Below, piece by piece: positions 1-6,276 of a DNA stretch of 11,420 nucleotides. The number at the start of each line of letters is the position of its first letter. The stretch's first letter is position 1. A program made the translations under genes and the position numbers. The notes below the pieces were generated by a model. It worked only from the letters and a program-made list of their open reading frames with translations. It ran no database searches and was not told where the DNA came from. Location of the stretch: the NCBI GenBank assembly GCA_947628465.1, contig CANQZZ010000035.1, positions 1 to 11,420 on the forward strand, written 5' to 3'. Source of the stretch: an uncultured Clostridia bacterium. Its GTDB lineage: Bacteria; Bacillota_A; Clostridia; TANB77; CAG-508.

Positions 1-407
1 TTATTTAGTAAATCTCTTGCTCTTGCCATTCCTAAAGCTACAGATATAGATGTACTGCTATGTCCTGTATCAAAACTGTCATACTCAGACTCAGAAGTTT
101 TTGGAAAACCTGAAATTCCATTTATTTTTCTTAAGGTTCTCATTTGTTCTTTTCTTCCTGTTAATATTTTATGAACATAGCTTTGATGCCCTACATCCCA
201 TACTATTTTATCTTCTGGAGCATTAAATACACTATGAATTGCAATTGTGAGTTCTACCACTCCTAAATTAGAGGCTAAATGTCCACCGTTTTCTGAAACT
301 ATTTCTAATAGATAGCTTCTTATTTCTTTTGCTAATTCTTGTTTTTCAGTTATATTTAATTTTTTTACATCTTCTGGTTTATTTACTTTATCTAAAATTT
401 TACTCAT
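1..407 (-). CDS. dxs: 1-deoxy-D-xylulose-5-phosphate synthase, N-terminal part (cut by window edge)
   Basis: Dxs condenses pyruvate and glyceraldehyde 3-phosphate, using thiamine diphosphate, in the first step of the cytosolic MEP isoprenoid pathway. About 135 N-terminal residues are visible; the family is usually about 620. Recognisable Dxs blocks are GGHLASNLG (about 41-49), the DVGHQ motif (71-75) with its conserved histidine, the YVHKILTGR stretch (77-85) and GHSSTSIS (115-122). The ATG at 405-407 is preceded by AGGAGT (414-419). The gene lies just downstream of the tRNA cluster, with a terminator hairpin between them, so it probably has separate transcription or is reached by read-through. 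No frameshift or in-frame CGG codon is seen in this part. Family assignment is secure; the C-terminal two thirds lie outside the window. Confidence 0.96.
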   Translation of the reverse strand, partial: MSKILDKVNKPEDVKKLNITEKQELAKEIRSYLLEIVSENGGHLASNLGVVELTIAIHSVFNAPEDKIVWDVGHQSYVHKILTGRKEQMRTLRKINGISGFPKTSESEYDSFDTGHSSTSISVALGMARARDLLN

Positions 408-419
408 TATTCTACTCCT

Positions 420-456
420 AAAAAAAGAAGTAGTTGCCATATAAAACTACTACTTC
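420..456 (-). terminator. Rho-independent terminator of the tRNA cluster
   Basis: On the minus strand an 8-bp stem (GAAGTAGT with ACTACTTC, at 449-456 and 427-434) closes a 14-nt loop and is followed directly by a run of T (A run at 420-426 on the plus strand). It lies just 3' of tRNA-Phe and ends before the dxs ribosome site, so it should end the tRNA transcript. Confidence 0.8.
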
Positions 457-459
457 GTT

Positions 460-535
460 TGGTGGTCTGAGGTGGAATTGAACCACCGACACGGGGATTT
501 TCAGTCCCCTGCTCTACCAACTGAGCTATCAGACC
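460..535 (-). tRNA. tRNA-Phe (GAA), CCA encoded
   Basis: This is a 76-nt cloverleaf. The acceptor stem is GGTCTGA with TCAGACC, then A73 and an encoded CCA. The anticodon stem is GGGGA with TCCCC around the loop CTGAAAA, giving anticodon GAA. The T arm is GGTGG-TTCAATT-CCACC and the D arm is GCTC-GAGC. It is the last of three tRNAs read from the promoter at 747-775. Confidence 0.98.
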
Positions 536-567
536 ATATAATTTATAATCTTATGTTATTAAAAAAA

Positions 568-644
568 TGGCGACCCGGATCGGGCTCGAACCGACGACCT
601 CTAGCGTGACAGGCTAGCGTTCTAACCAACTGAACTACCGGGCC
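568..644 (-). tRNA. tRNA-Asp (GTC), CCA encoded
   Basis: This is a 77-nt cloverleaf with acceptor GGCCCGG paired to CCGGGTC (one G-U), discriminator G73 and an encoded CCA. The anticodon loop CTGTCAC gives GTC. The G73 discriminator is typical of tRNA-Asp. It is separated from tRNA-Val by 7 nt and from tRNA-Phe by 32 nt. Confidence 0.98.
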
Positions 645-651
645 AAAAAAA

Positions 652-727
652 TGGTGGGCGCAATAGGGCTCGAACCTATGACCTCCTGCTTGTAAGGCAG
701 ATGCTCTACCAGCTGAGCTATGCGCCC
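652..727 (-). tRNA. tRNA-Val (TAC), CCA encoded
   Basis: This is a 76-nt cloverleaf with acceptor GGGCGCA paired to TGCGCCC, A73 and an encoded CCA. The anticodon loop CTTACAA gives TAC, and the T arm is ATAGG-TTCGAGC-CCTAT. It is the first tRNA of the cluster, about 20 bp downstream of the -10 box. Confidence 0.98.
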
Positions 728-746
728 ATTTTTCGTGACGAAAATA

Positions 747-775
747 AGTATACTAGATTTTAACAAATCTGTCAA
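747..775 (-). promoter_or_regulatory. Consensus sigma-A promoter of the tRNA Val-Asp-Phe cluster
   Basis: On the minus strand a perfect -35 TTGACA (770-775) is followed by exactly 17 bp and the -10 TATACT (747-752, five of six). The start of transcription should lie near position 740, about 12 nt before tRNA-Val. A 15-bp palindrome, TTTTCGT-G-ACGAAAA (730-744), covers the predicted start and short leader. This matches the strong promoters usual for stable RNA genes. Confidence 0.88.
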
Positions 776-851
776 TACAAATTGCAAATTTTTTTTATTT
801 TTTTACTATTTTTTGTTTAGTAGTATTTTATTATTTACATTTAGCTTTTTT

Positions 852-875
852 GGGGAAAAGTTCTTGCTTCTCCCC
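852..875 (-). terminator. Hairpin downstream of the cyclophilin gene, possible terminator without U-tract
   Basis: A 9-bp stem (GGGGAGAAG with CTTTTCCCC, one G-U) closes a 6-nt loop on the minus strand, 16 nt past the cyclophilin stop codon. It is followed by A residues rather than U, so it is not a canonical intrinsic terminator. It may protect a 3' end. The stretch 728-890 otherwise holds only the tRNA promoter and T-rich sequence, with no gene that I support. Confidence 0.4.
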
Positions 876-890
876 ATTCTTTATATATCA

Positions 891-1646
891 TTATTGATTT
901 AATAATGCTCCACCATAATAGTAATTCATAAGCCATGAATTCATATCAAATGATTCATGTGTTTCTGGATTACCATATTCAACTCCATATGTTTCTACAC
1001 TTACATTAGATATAACTGGTGGATTTACCGGTTTTGTTGTCGTAGTTGTTTCTCCTGTTTCTTCATCTTTCTCTTCTTCTGTTTCTAATGCTTTTATTTT
1101 ATCAACTATTTCCATTCCATCTATTACCTTTCCAAATGCTGTATAGTATCCATTAAATTCTTGAATATCTTCTGCCATTATAAAGAACTGAGCATAACCT
1201 GAGTTATATCCTTTCTCTACAAGGTCAGAACTTAAAGAAGAATAATAAGTAAAGTCTTGTCTTGCAAGTCCTAATGTTCCTCTTTCAAATTTTAATTCAT
1301 TATCATATCCATTTTCCTTAAATTCACCATTTATACTAAACTCAGCTTGACCAGATCCATCTTGCTCTGTATCTCCACCTTGTATTAAAGATTCTTCTAC
1401 TCTATGAAATGTTAATCCATTATAATATCCCTCATTAATAAGTTTTATAAAATTTTTAACTGTATTTGGTGCTTCATCTGGATATAGTTCTATTTTTATT
1501 GTTCCATAATCTTTTATATCCATAGAAACTACTGGTCTTTGCAATGTGTATGTAGCTTTTTGATAATATCCATATACCAAAAAGCCTCCTAAAATTAATA
1601 TAAAAATAAATAGTATTATGCTTAAAATCAATTTGTCCTTTTTCAT
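891..1646 (-). CDS. Membrane-anchored cyclophilin-type peptidyl-prolyl cis-trans isomerase
   Basis: The 251-residue protein should catalyse proline cis-trans isomerisation outside the membrane. Residues 6-28 form a single hydrophobic anchor after a short Lys-rich start, with no lipobox cysteine. The cyclophilin domain follows (about 38-185), with FHRV (80-83; the catalytic arginine is R82), QGGD (89-92), GTLGLAR (123-129), QFF (153-155) and a YTAFGKVIDGMEIVD block. An acidic Glu/Thr-rich insertion (about 187-204) precedes the last domain strand, and a Tyr-rich tail ends the protein. A strong GGAGGA ribosome site stands 5 nt before the ATG. It begins 10 nt after the prepilin-like gene stops, so the two are very likely co-transcribed, and it could help fold secreted or pilus-like proteins (inference). 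All CGG triplets here are out of frame. Confidence 0.93.
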   Translation of the reverse strand: MKKDKLILSIILFIFILILGGFLVYGYYQKATYTLQRPVVSMDIKDYGTIKIELYPDEAPNTVKNFIKLINEGYYNGLTFHRVEESLIQGGDTEQDGSGQAEFSINGEFKENGYDNELKFERGTLGLARQDFTYYSSLSSDLVEKGYNSGYAQFFIMAEDIQEFNGYYTAFGKVIDGMEIVDKIKALETEEEKDEETGETTTTTKPVNPPVISNVSVETYGVEYGNPETHESFDMNSWLMNYYYGGALLNQ

Positions 1647-1656
1647 TTTATCCTCC

Positions 1657-2766
1657 TTAAATTTCCTCTAAAATTGTTATATCACTTCTATCTAACAAAT
1701 CTTTCATATTTAAGTTTTGTTGGTTTGCACTATCAACTTTTACCCATAATCCTGTAAGATTACTTTCGTCACTTGATTTAAACTTTTCATGTACAGTCCA
1801 TCCTTCACTTACATACATGTCATCAGTAGTAATATTCGAGTTGCCTTTTATAAATTTAATTTCTGTATTGCCCTCATTAGTTCTATATACAAATCTAGGT
1901 ATCCATACATAATATTCTTCTTCTTTTTGCGTATATGCCCAGTTTTCAGAATTTAAAGCATAATTGTATTGCCCTAAATTATTATTAGTTTTTGGCTTAT
2001 TTGTTGCTGTAATTGTAACTTCTTTGCGCATTATATTACTACTTTCTACATTATCTTTTAATTCAAACTCATATATGCCTGATTTAGAAATAACTGCCTT
2101 ATATGTATTATCAATATTTCCATCTGTATAATTAGTTATAGTTTTCCAAGAATTTTCAGTATTCTTTTCTTTATATCTCAATGTTCCATTTGTTGTTGAT
2201 ATTCCTCTAGCAGTGACTGTTACATTTATTCCATTAGCAGATACATCTAATGTAAATTCATCTAATTGTCTTTTATCATTTGACCCATTATATATGGTTT
2301 GTCCATTTGGTAACAAATATTGTGTATAATATGTTGTTCCTTCATAATCTATACCATATAAATCCAATATTTCTCTTGTATCAAAATTTACCATTATATC
2401 ATTTGAAACATCGTCTACATTTAATATATCCTTGATATCATCTTCAGTAAATACTTTATATGATTCTACAGTATTTGTTGATACTTCTCCATTTTTATAT
2501 GCAACAGCAATTGCATTAGTTTGTTCACTTGTTGAAGGTATTTGCAAATCAAGATTATCTAATTCCTCAGCAGTTGAACTAGATATTAAATCATCAACAT
2601 TTGCTTGTAATAATTGCATTTTATTTGTAAATTGTTCTACTTCGGTTTCTTTATATGTATTTAATCCTGTATATGTAGTTACAGATACTAATATAAGCAT
2701 TATTACTATTGTTATAATTAGTACTATTAAAGTTATTCCTTTATTATCTTTAGTTTTTCTTTTCAC
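1657..2766 (-). CDS. Type IV prepilin-like protein with short leader peptide
   Basis: The 369-residue product has a class III-type leader: a basic 10-residue N-terminus ending in Gly10, then a 20-residue hydrophobic helix starting ITLIVLIITI, the usual prepilin peptidase site and pilin N-terminal helix. The usual Glu at mature position 5 is Val. A coiled helical region runs to about residue 60. An Ig/FN3-like beta region follows near 170-250, with a conserved C-terminal block containing YYVWIPRFVYRT and a later GWTVHEKF stretch. Similar C-termini are, to my recollection, frequent in prepilin-like proteins of uncultivated Clostridia. I chose the GTG at 2764-2766 because GAGGTG (2773-2778) lies 6 nt upstream; the in-frame GTG at 2773-2775 would overlap that site and add three residues. 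It lies 25 nt after disA and 10 nt before the cyclophilin gene. No assembly ATPase is visible in the window, so its role is open. Confidence 0.8.
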   Translation of the reverse strand: MKRKTKDNKGITLIVLIITIVIMLILVSVTTYTGLNTYKETEVEQFTNKMQLLQANVDDLISSSTAEELDNLDLQIPSTSEQTNAIAVAYKNGEVSTNTVESYKVFTEDDIKDILNVDDVSNDIMVNFDTREILDLYGIDYEGTTYYTQYLLPNGQTIYNGSNDKRQLDEFTLDVSANGINVTVTARGISTTNGTLRYKEKNTENSWKTITNYTDGNIDNTYKAVISKSGIYEFELKDNVESSNIMRKEVTITATNKPKTNNNLGQYNYALNSENWAYTQKEEEYYVWIPRFVYRTNEGNTEIKFIKGNSNITTDDMYVSEGWTVHEKFKSSDESNLTGLWVKVDSANQQNLNMKDLLDRSDITILEEI

Positions 2767-2791
2767 TTTCTGCACCTCATTTATTATTTTA

Positions 2792-3874
2792 TTATACCAT
2801 TAGATTGTCAAAAACAAATTGTTCTTGCATTCTTCTTAATGATTGTTTTATAGTCCTTGCTCTTACCTCACCAATACCTTCTACTTCATCTAGTTTATCT
2901 ATATCTGCAAGTAATATGTGTTGGAAAGATTTAAATGTTTTTACTAAGTTTATAACTATATTTGCTGGCATTCTAGGTACTTTATTTAATATTCTATATC
3001 CTCTTGGATAAACAGCTACTTCTTCATAATTATCAAATTGTTCATATCCCAATGCTTTTGCAATAATGTCAGATTGTACAAATTCTTCTTGAGCAGACGA
3101 TTGAATAGTTTGTATTATTTTTTCTGCAACCAATCTTCTGCTTGGAGCTATGTAATCTTTTACAATCAATAATTCTTCCTCTGGTAAATCTTCAATTAAT
3201 TCTTGAAGCTGCATTTTTACTAAAACTCCGTCTTCTCCAAGTTCATAAATTGAGCGTTGTACTTCTTCTGCTACTTTCATAACCATTTCTGCTCTTTGCA
3301 AGCAAGTAATTACATTATCTAAAGTGACTATGTCATTAAATTCGTATTCATTTAATACTTTTAATTTAGAATCAAATACTTTTTTGTAATTTTCTAATGT
3401 TTGAAGAGCTTGATTTGCTTTTGTTATTATTTTACTACTATCTTCTATAGTATATCTAAAATCTCCTTGGAAAACAGTAATTATATTTCTTCTTTGAGAT
3501 ATACTTATTACTAGTTCTCCTGTTTGTTTAGCAGTTCTTTCTGCTGTTCTATGTCTTGTTCCTGTTTCATCTGTTGTTATTTTAGATGATGGTATAATTT
3601 GAGTATTAGCTAAGAGTATTCTTTTTAAATCCTTACTAAGAATTATTGCTCCGTCCATTTTGGCAAGTTCATATAGTCTTGATGGAGTATATTCTTCATC
3701 TATTTTAAATCCTCCGTCTACTATATCCATTACTTCTTTTGAATCTCCAATTATAATTAATGCACCAGTTTTTGCTTTTAGTATATTGTCTAGTCCTTCT
3801 CTAAATTTTGTTCCTGGGGCTATAATCTTTAGTATGTTGACTAAGGTTTCATCCTTATTTACTCTATTTGCCAA
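2792..3874 (-). CDS. disA: DNA integrity scanning diadenylate cyclase DisA
   Basis: DisA makes cyclic di-AMP from two ATP and monitors branched DNA, linking DNA damage to signalling. The 360 residues match the family length. The N-terminal DAC domain carries DGA (74-76) and GTRHRTAER (105-113), the two catalytic motifs. A helical linker follows, and a helix-hairpin-helix DNA-binding motif (DEVEGIGEVRAR, 329-340) lies at the C-terminus. The start codon is TTG at 3872-3874, preceded by GAGGTGAG (3878-3885). R207 is encoded by CGC, so CGC is read as Arg in this genome. The gene follows radA, an order known from Bacillus (radA-disA), with a REP-like repeat ending only 3 nt upstream of its ribosome site. 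Assignment is secure. Confidence 0.97.
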   Translation of the reverse strand: MANRVNKDETLVNILKIIAPGTKFREGLDNILKAKTGALIIIGDSKEVMDIVDGGFKIDEEYTPSRLYELAKMDGAIILSKDLKRILLANTQIIPSSKITTDETGTRHRTAERTAKQTGELVISISQRRNIITVFQGDFRYTIEDSSKIITKANQALQTLENYKKVFDSKLKVLNEYEFNDIVTLDNVITCLQRAEMVMKVAEEVQRSIYELGEDGVLVKMQLQELIEDLPEEELLIVKDYIAPSRRLVAEKIIQTIQSSAQEEFVQSDIIAKALGYEQFDNYEEVAVYPRGYRILNKVPRMPANIVINLVKTFKSFQHILLADIDKLDEVEGIGEVRARTIKQSLRRMQEQFVFDNLMV

Positions 3875-3888
3875 ATTCTCACCTCACT

Positions 3889-3941
3889 TGTCCCAAAAGG
3901 GACGTTTCTTTTTGGGACATTTTGTCCCAATTTTTGCATAC
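3889..3941. repeat. REP-like palindromic repeat, copy 1 (radA-disA gap)
   Basis: The core, 3889-3929 (41 bp), runs from TGTCCCA through AGGGACGTTTCTTT to a palindrome TGGGACA-TTT-TGTCCCA. A less conserved outer part reaches 3941. It can form two hairpins: 7-bp arms around a 3-nt loop, and GTCCC/GGGAC around a 4-nt loop. It has the same orientation as copy 2 and opposite to copies 3 and 4. It fills most of the gap between the radA stop and the disA ribosome site. Confidence 0.92.
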
Positions 3942-3946
3942 TTATA

Positions 3947-5310
3947 TTATTTTAGTCCTAAGCATTTCATAGCTTCTAATATATTTTTCACACCTATTAT
4001 ATCTAATTTATATTCATCTTTCAATACTTTTTTATTTGTTTCTGGAATTATACATCTTTTAAAGCCTAATTTTTCTGCTTCCTTAATTCTTTTTTCTATC
4101 ATATTTACACTTCTTACTTCGCCAGTCAGTCCTACTTCGCCTATTGCTATAGTATCGTTTGGTATGCTAATATTTTTAAAGCTAGAACTTGCTGCAAGAA
4201 CTATTCCTAAATCAAGTGCTGGTTCATTAATTTTAATTCCTCCAACTATGTTTAAGTAAACATCCTGATTTCCTAAAGGAAGTCCTGCTCTTTTTTCGAG
4301 TACAGCAATTAATAGAGTGAGTCTATTGTAATCAATTCCGTTTGCAGTTCTTCTTGCCATACCAAATACACTTGTTGCAGTTAATGCTTGAAGCTCTACA
4401 AGTATTGGTCTTGTTCCTTCCATACTTGCAACCACAATTGCTCCTGCTACATTTTCGTTTCTTTCTGATAGTAATACTGATGATGGATTGTTTATTTCAC
4501 ACATCCCAACATCTTGCATTTCAAACATACCTATCTCGTTTGTTGAACCAAATCTATTTTTTACACCTCGAAGTATTCTGTATGAAAAATATCTTTCTCC
4601 TTCTAAATATAGTACAGTATCTACCATATGCTCTAATACTCTTGGACCTGCAATATTTCCGTCTTTAGTAACATGTCCTATAATAATTGTTGTAATTGCT
4701 TCTTGCTTGCAAATTTTCATTATTCTTGAAGTTATTTCTCTTACTTGGCTAACACTTCCGAGGTCCTGATGTTATCTCATCTGAATACATTGTTTGAATT
4801 GAGTCTATAATTACAAGTTTTGGATTTATTTGCATAATTGCGTCTTCTATTACATCTATATCTGTTTCGCCAAGGAATACTATATCTTCGTTATCTATAC
4901 CTAATCTATCTGCTCTTATTTTTATTTGGTCTACTGATTCTTCTCCTGATACATATAGAACTTTTCCATCACCTTTAATTTTGTCGCATATTTGCAAAAT
5001 TAAAGTAGATTTTCCGAATTCCTGGCTCTCCTCCTACTAATGTTAAAGAGCCTTTAACTAAACCTCCACCAAGCACTCTATCTAATTCTGCAAAACCTGT
5101 AGAGGTCCTTATTATGTCTTGCTTTTTTACTTCATTTAACTTTACAGGAGTTGCTTTCTTTTTTGTACTTGTCTTACTACTTCCTGCCTTACTACTTATT
5201 TTTTCTTCGTAGCAAGTATTCCACTCATTACATGCAGGGCATCTTCCAAACCACTTAGAAGATTCATTACCACAATTGCTACAAACAAAAACTGTATTTA
5301 CTTTTGCCAT
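3947..5310 (-). CDS. radA: DNA repair protein RadA, read through two +1 frameshifts
   Basis: RadA is a RecA-like ATPase that drives branch migration in recombination. The frame is joined as 5310-5017, 5015-4761 and 4759-3947 on the minus strand, skipping one C at 5016 and one at 4760. This gives 453 residues, the usual family length. Visible parts are a zinc finger (C10, C13, C24, C27), Walker A GEPGIGKS (94-101), Walker B LVIID (165-169), the SGPGSVSQVRE segment (181-191), the RadA signature KNRFG (250-254) and a C-terminal Lon-like domain. Each skipped C precedes GGA, encoding G99 of Walker A and G184. Without shifting, translation would stop after 111 residues. The ATG at 5308-5310 has AGGAGA (5316-5321) 5 nt upstream; an upstream ATG in the same frame lies beyond the repeat. 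All motifs on both sides of each shift are intact, which argues against a decayed gene. Confidence 0.9.
4757..4760 (-). other. Putative +1 recoding site: CGGA read as Gly184 of RadA
   Basis: The local reading is GGA-CCT-C-GGA-AGT. The zero frame meets CGG and then stops at TAG two codons later. Skipping the C at 4760 yields SGPGSVSQVRE, the expected RadA segment. Confidence 0.75.
5013..5016 (-). other. Putative +1 recoding site: CGGA read as Gly99 of RadA Walker A
   Basis: The local reading is GGA-ATT-C-GGA-AAA-TCT. Skipping the C at 5016 gives the Walker A sequence GEPGIGKS. In the zero frame the P-loop is destroyed (GIRKI) and translation stops at TAA 13 codons after ATT-CGG begins. Confidence 0.75.
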
Positions 5311-5323
5311 CACTTTCTCCTTT

Positions 5324-5376
5324 TGTCCCAGAGGGGACGTTTCTTTCTGGGACATTTTGTCCCATTTTTTGCACAT
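5324..5376. repeat. REP-like palindromic repeat, copy 2 (between transposase and radA)
   Basis: The core 5324-5364 (41 bp) matches copy 1 at nearly all positions and has the same orientation. The outer part continues to 5376, one base short of the transposase stop codon, and contains GCACAT, whose complement ATGTGC resembles the ATGTG ends of copies 3 and 4. Its inner end lies 2 nt from the radA ribosome site. Confidence 0.93.
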
Positions 5377-5377
5377 C

Positions 5378-6151
5378 TTATTTCATTCTATCTAAAATTT
5401 TCCTATGTATTCCTATCACTCTACTTATCTGTCTATTAGATATCCCTTCAATTTCCAGTATTTCTTTCAAAATTTTATTTCTTAATTTTGTATTATATTT
5501 ATTTATATTTTGTAAATTTACTAATCCTATTTTTAACTCTATCAATTTTCTTATTTCTTCATCTGTTACTCTTGTAACCATTTCATATTCTAAAATATCT
5601 TTTGGCTTATCTAAAATTACTAAGTTCATATTTATTTTTTTAAATTCATTTATAGCATCTTCGTGATTTTTAGAAAGCATATTAAGAATAAATTCAGTTT
5701 CTACAAAGTCACTTCCATTTATATAATCACTATAGCTACTCCATTTATATCTGTTAGTTTTTTCTATTCCCGCTTTTTCTGGATTCTGATGAATATATCT
5801 TTGTAAATTTAAAAGATAGTATTCAGTTTCTACAACTCTACTATTGTATCTATTGCTAAATAAATGTCCTACTCTTTCATGTCTTTTATTAAAATAAAAA
5901 ACATAACTTATTGTAATACTTTGCATTATTTTATTTATTTGTTTTTGTTTATCTTTTATCATTATATGAACATGATTATCCATTAAACAATATGCATATA
6001 TTTCAAATTCGTATTTTTCCTTAGCCCTCTTTAATTCTTTTAAAAATTTCCACCTATCAATGTCATCAAAAAAAATATCTTGTTTATTAATCCCCCTTAA
6101 AATAATGTGATATACATCTGTATAACTTTTCTGTCTTGCAACTCTTGGCAT
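5378..6151 (-). CDS. REP-associated tyrosine transposase (RAYT, Y1/HUH family)
   Basis: RAYTs are single-copy relatives of IS200/IS605 TnpA that cut and join single-stranded palindromic REP sequences. The 257-residue product has the HUH motif as H60-V-H62 in the block CLMDNHVHIM and the likely catalytic tyrosine Y119 in RYIHQNPEKAG, both diagnostic of this subfamily. Residues 150-257 are a basic C-terminal extension ending in a helix-turn-helix-like segment (ISNRQISRVIGI). The start is the ATG at 6149-6151, with AAGGAAG upstream; an ATG at 6188-6190 would add 13 residues but has no clear ribosome site. Inverted copies of a palindromic repeat stand on both sides (copy 2 directly at the stop, copy 3 about 75 bp before the start). 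No frameshift interrupts it, so it may be active. Confidence 0.93.
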   Translation of the reverse strand: MPRVARQKSYTDVYHIILRGINKQDIFFDDIDRWKFLKELKRAKEKYEFEIYAYCLMDNHVHIMIKDKQKQINKIMQSITISYVFYFNKRHERVGHLFSNRYNSRVVETEYYLLNLQRYIHQNPEKAGIEKTNRYKWSSYSDYINGSDFVETEFILNMLSKNHEDAINEFKKINMNLVILDKPKDILEYEMVTRVTDEEIRKLIELKIGLVNLQNINKYNTKLRNKILKEILEIEGISNRQISRVIGIHRKILDRMK

Positions 6152-6196
6152 ATAAATCCACTTCCTTTTAAATTGATTTATTGCCCCCATACTTTA

Positions 6197-6208
6197 ACAT
6201 AATTATGT
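6197..6208. repeat. 12-bp perfect palindrome upstream of the transposase
   Basis: ACATAATTATGT is a perfect inverted repeat between repeat copy 3 and the transposase start. It could be an operator or chance in AT-rich DNA; nothing else supports a role. Confidence 0.3.
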
Positions 6209-6223
6209 ATTTAAGTAAATAAA

Positions 6224-6276
6224 ATGTGTCCCAAATGGGACAAAATGTCCCAGAGAGAAACGTCCCTTATGGGACA
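6224..6276. repeat. REP-like palindromic repeat, copy 3 (overlaps GH15 stop codon)
   Basis: The core 6236-6276 (41 bp) is the reverse complement of the copy 1/2 core. It also has an extra TGTCCCA at 6227-6233, making a palindrome TGTCCCA-AA-TGGGACA not present in copies 1 and 2. The extended unit begins ATGTG at 6224. The GH15 stop codon (6267-6269) and last two codons lie inside the repeat. Confidence 0.93.

Noticed and set aside
3660..4259. Plus-strand open frames such as this 199-codon one, and similar ones throughout
   Set aside because: They are antisense to well-recognised minus-strand genes, have no ribosome sites or family resemblance, and are rich in Ser/Leu/Phe as expected for shadows of AT-rich genes.
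3947..5310. radA as a pseudogene or as three separate small genes
   Set aside because: The three segments join into one 453-residue protein with all motifs intact; the only lesions are two identical C insertions. Independent decay would give varied lesions.
6152..6190. Longer transposase starting at the ATG at 6188-6190
   Set aside because: No ribosome site precedes it, whereas the ATG at 6149-6151 has AAGGAAG and gives the usual MPR start of this family.
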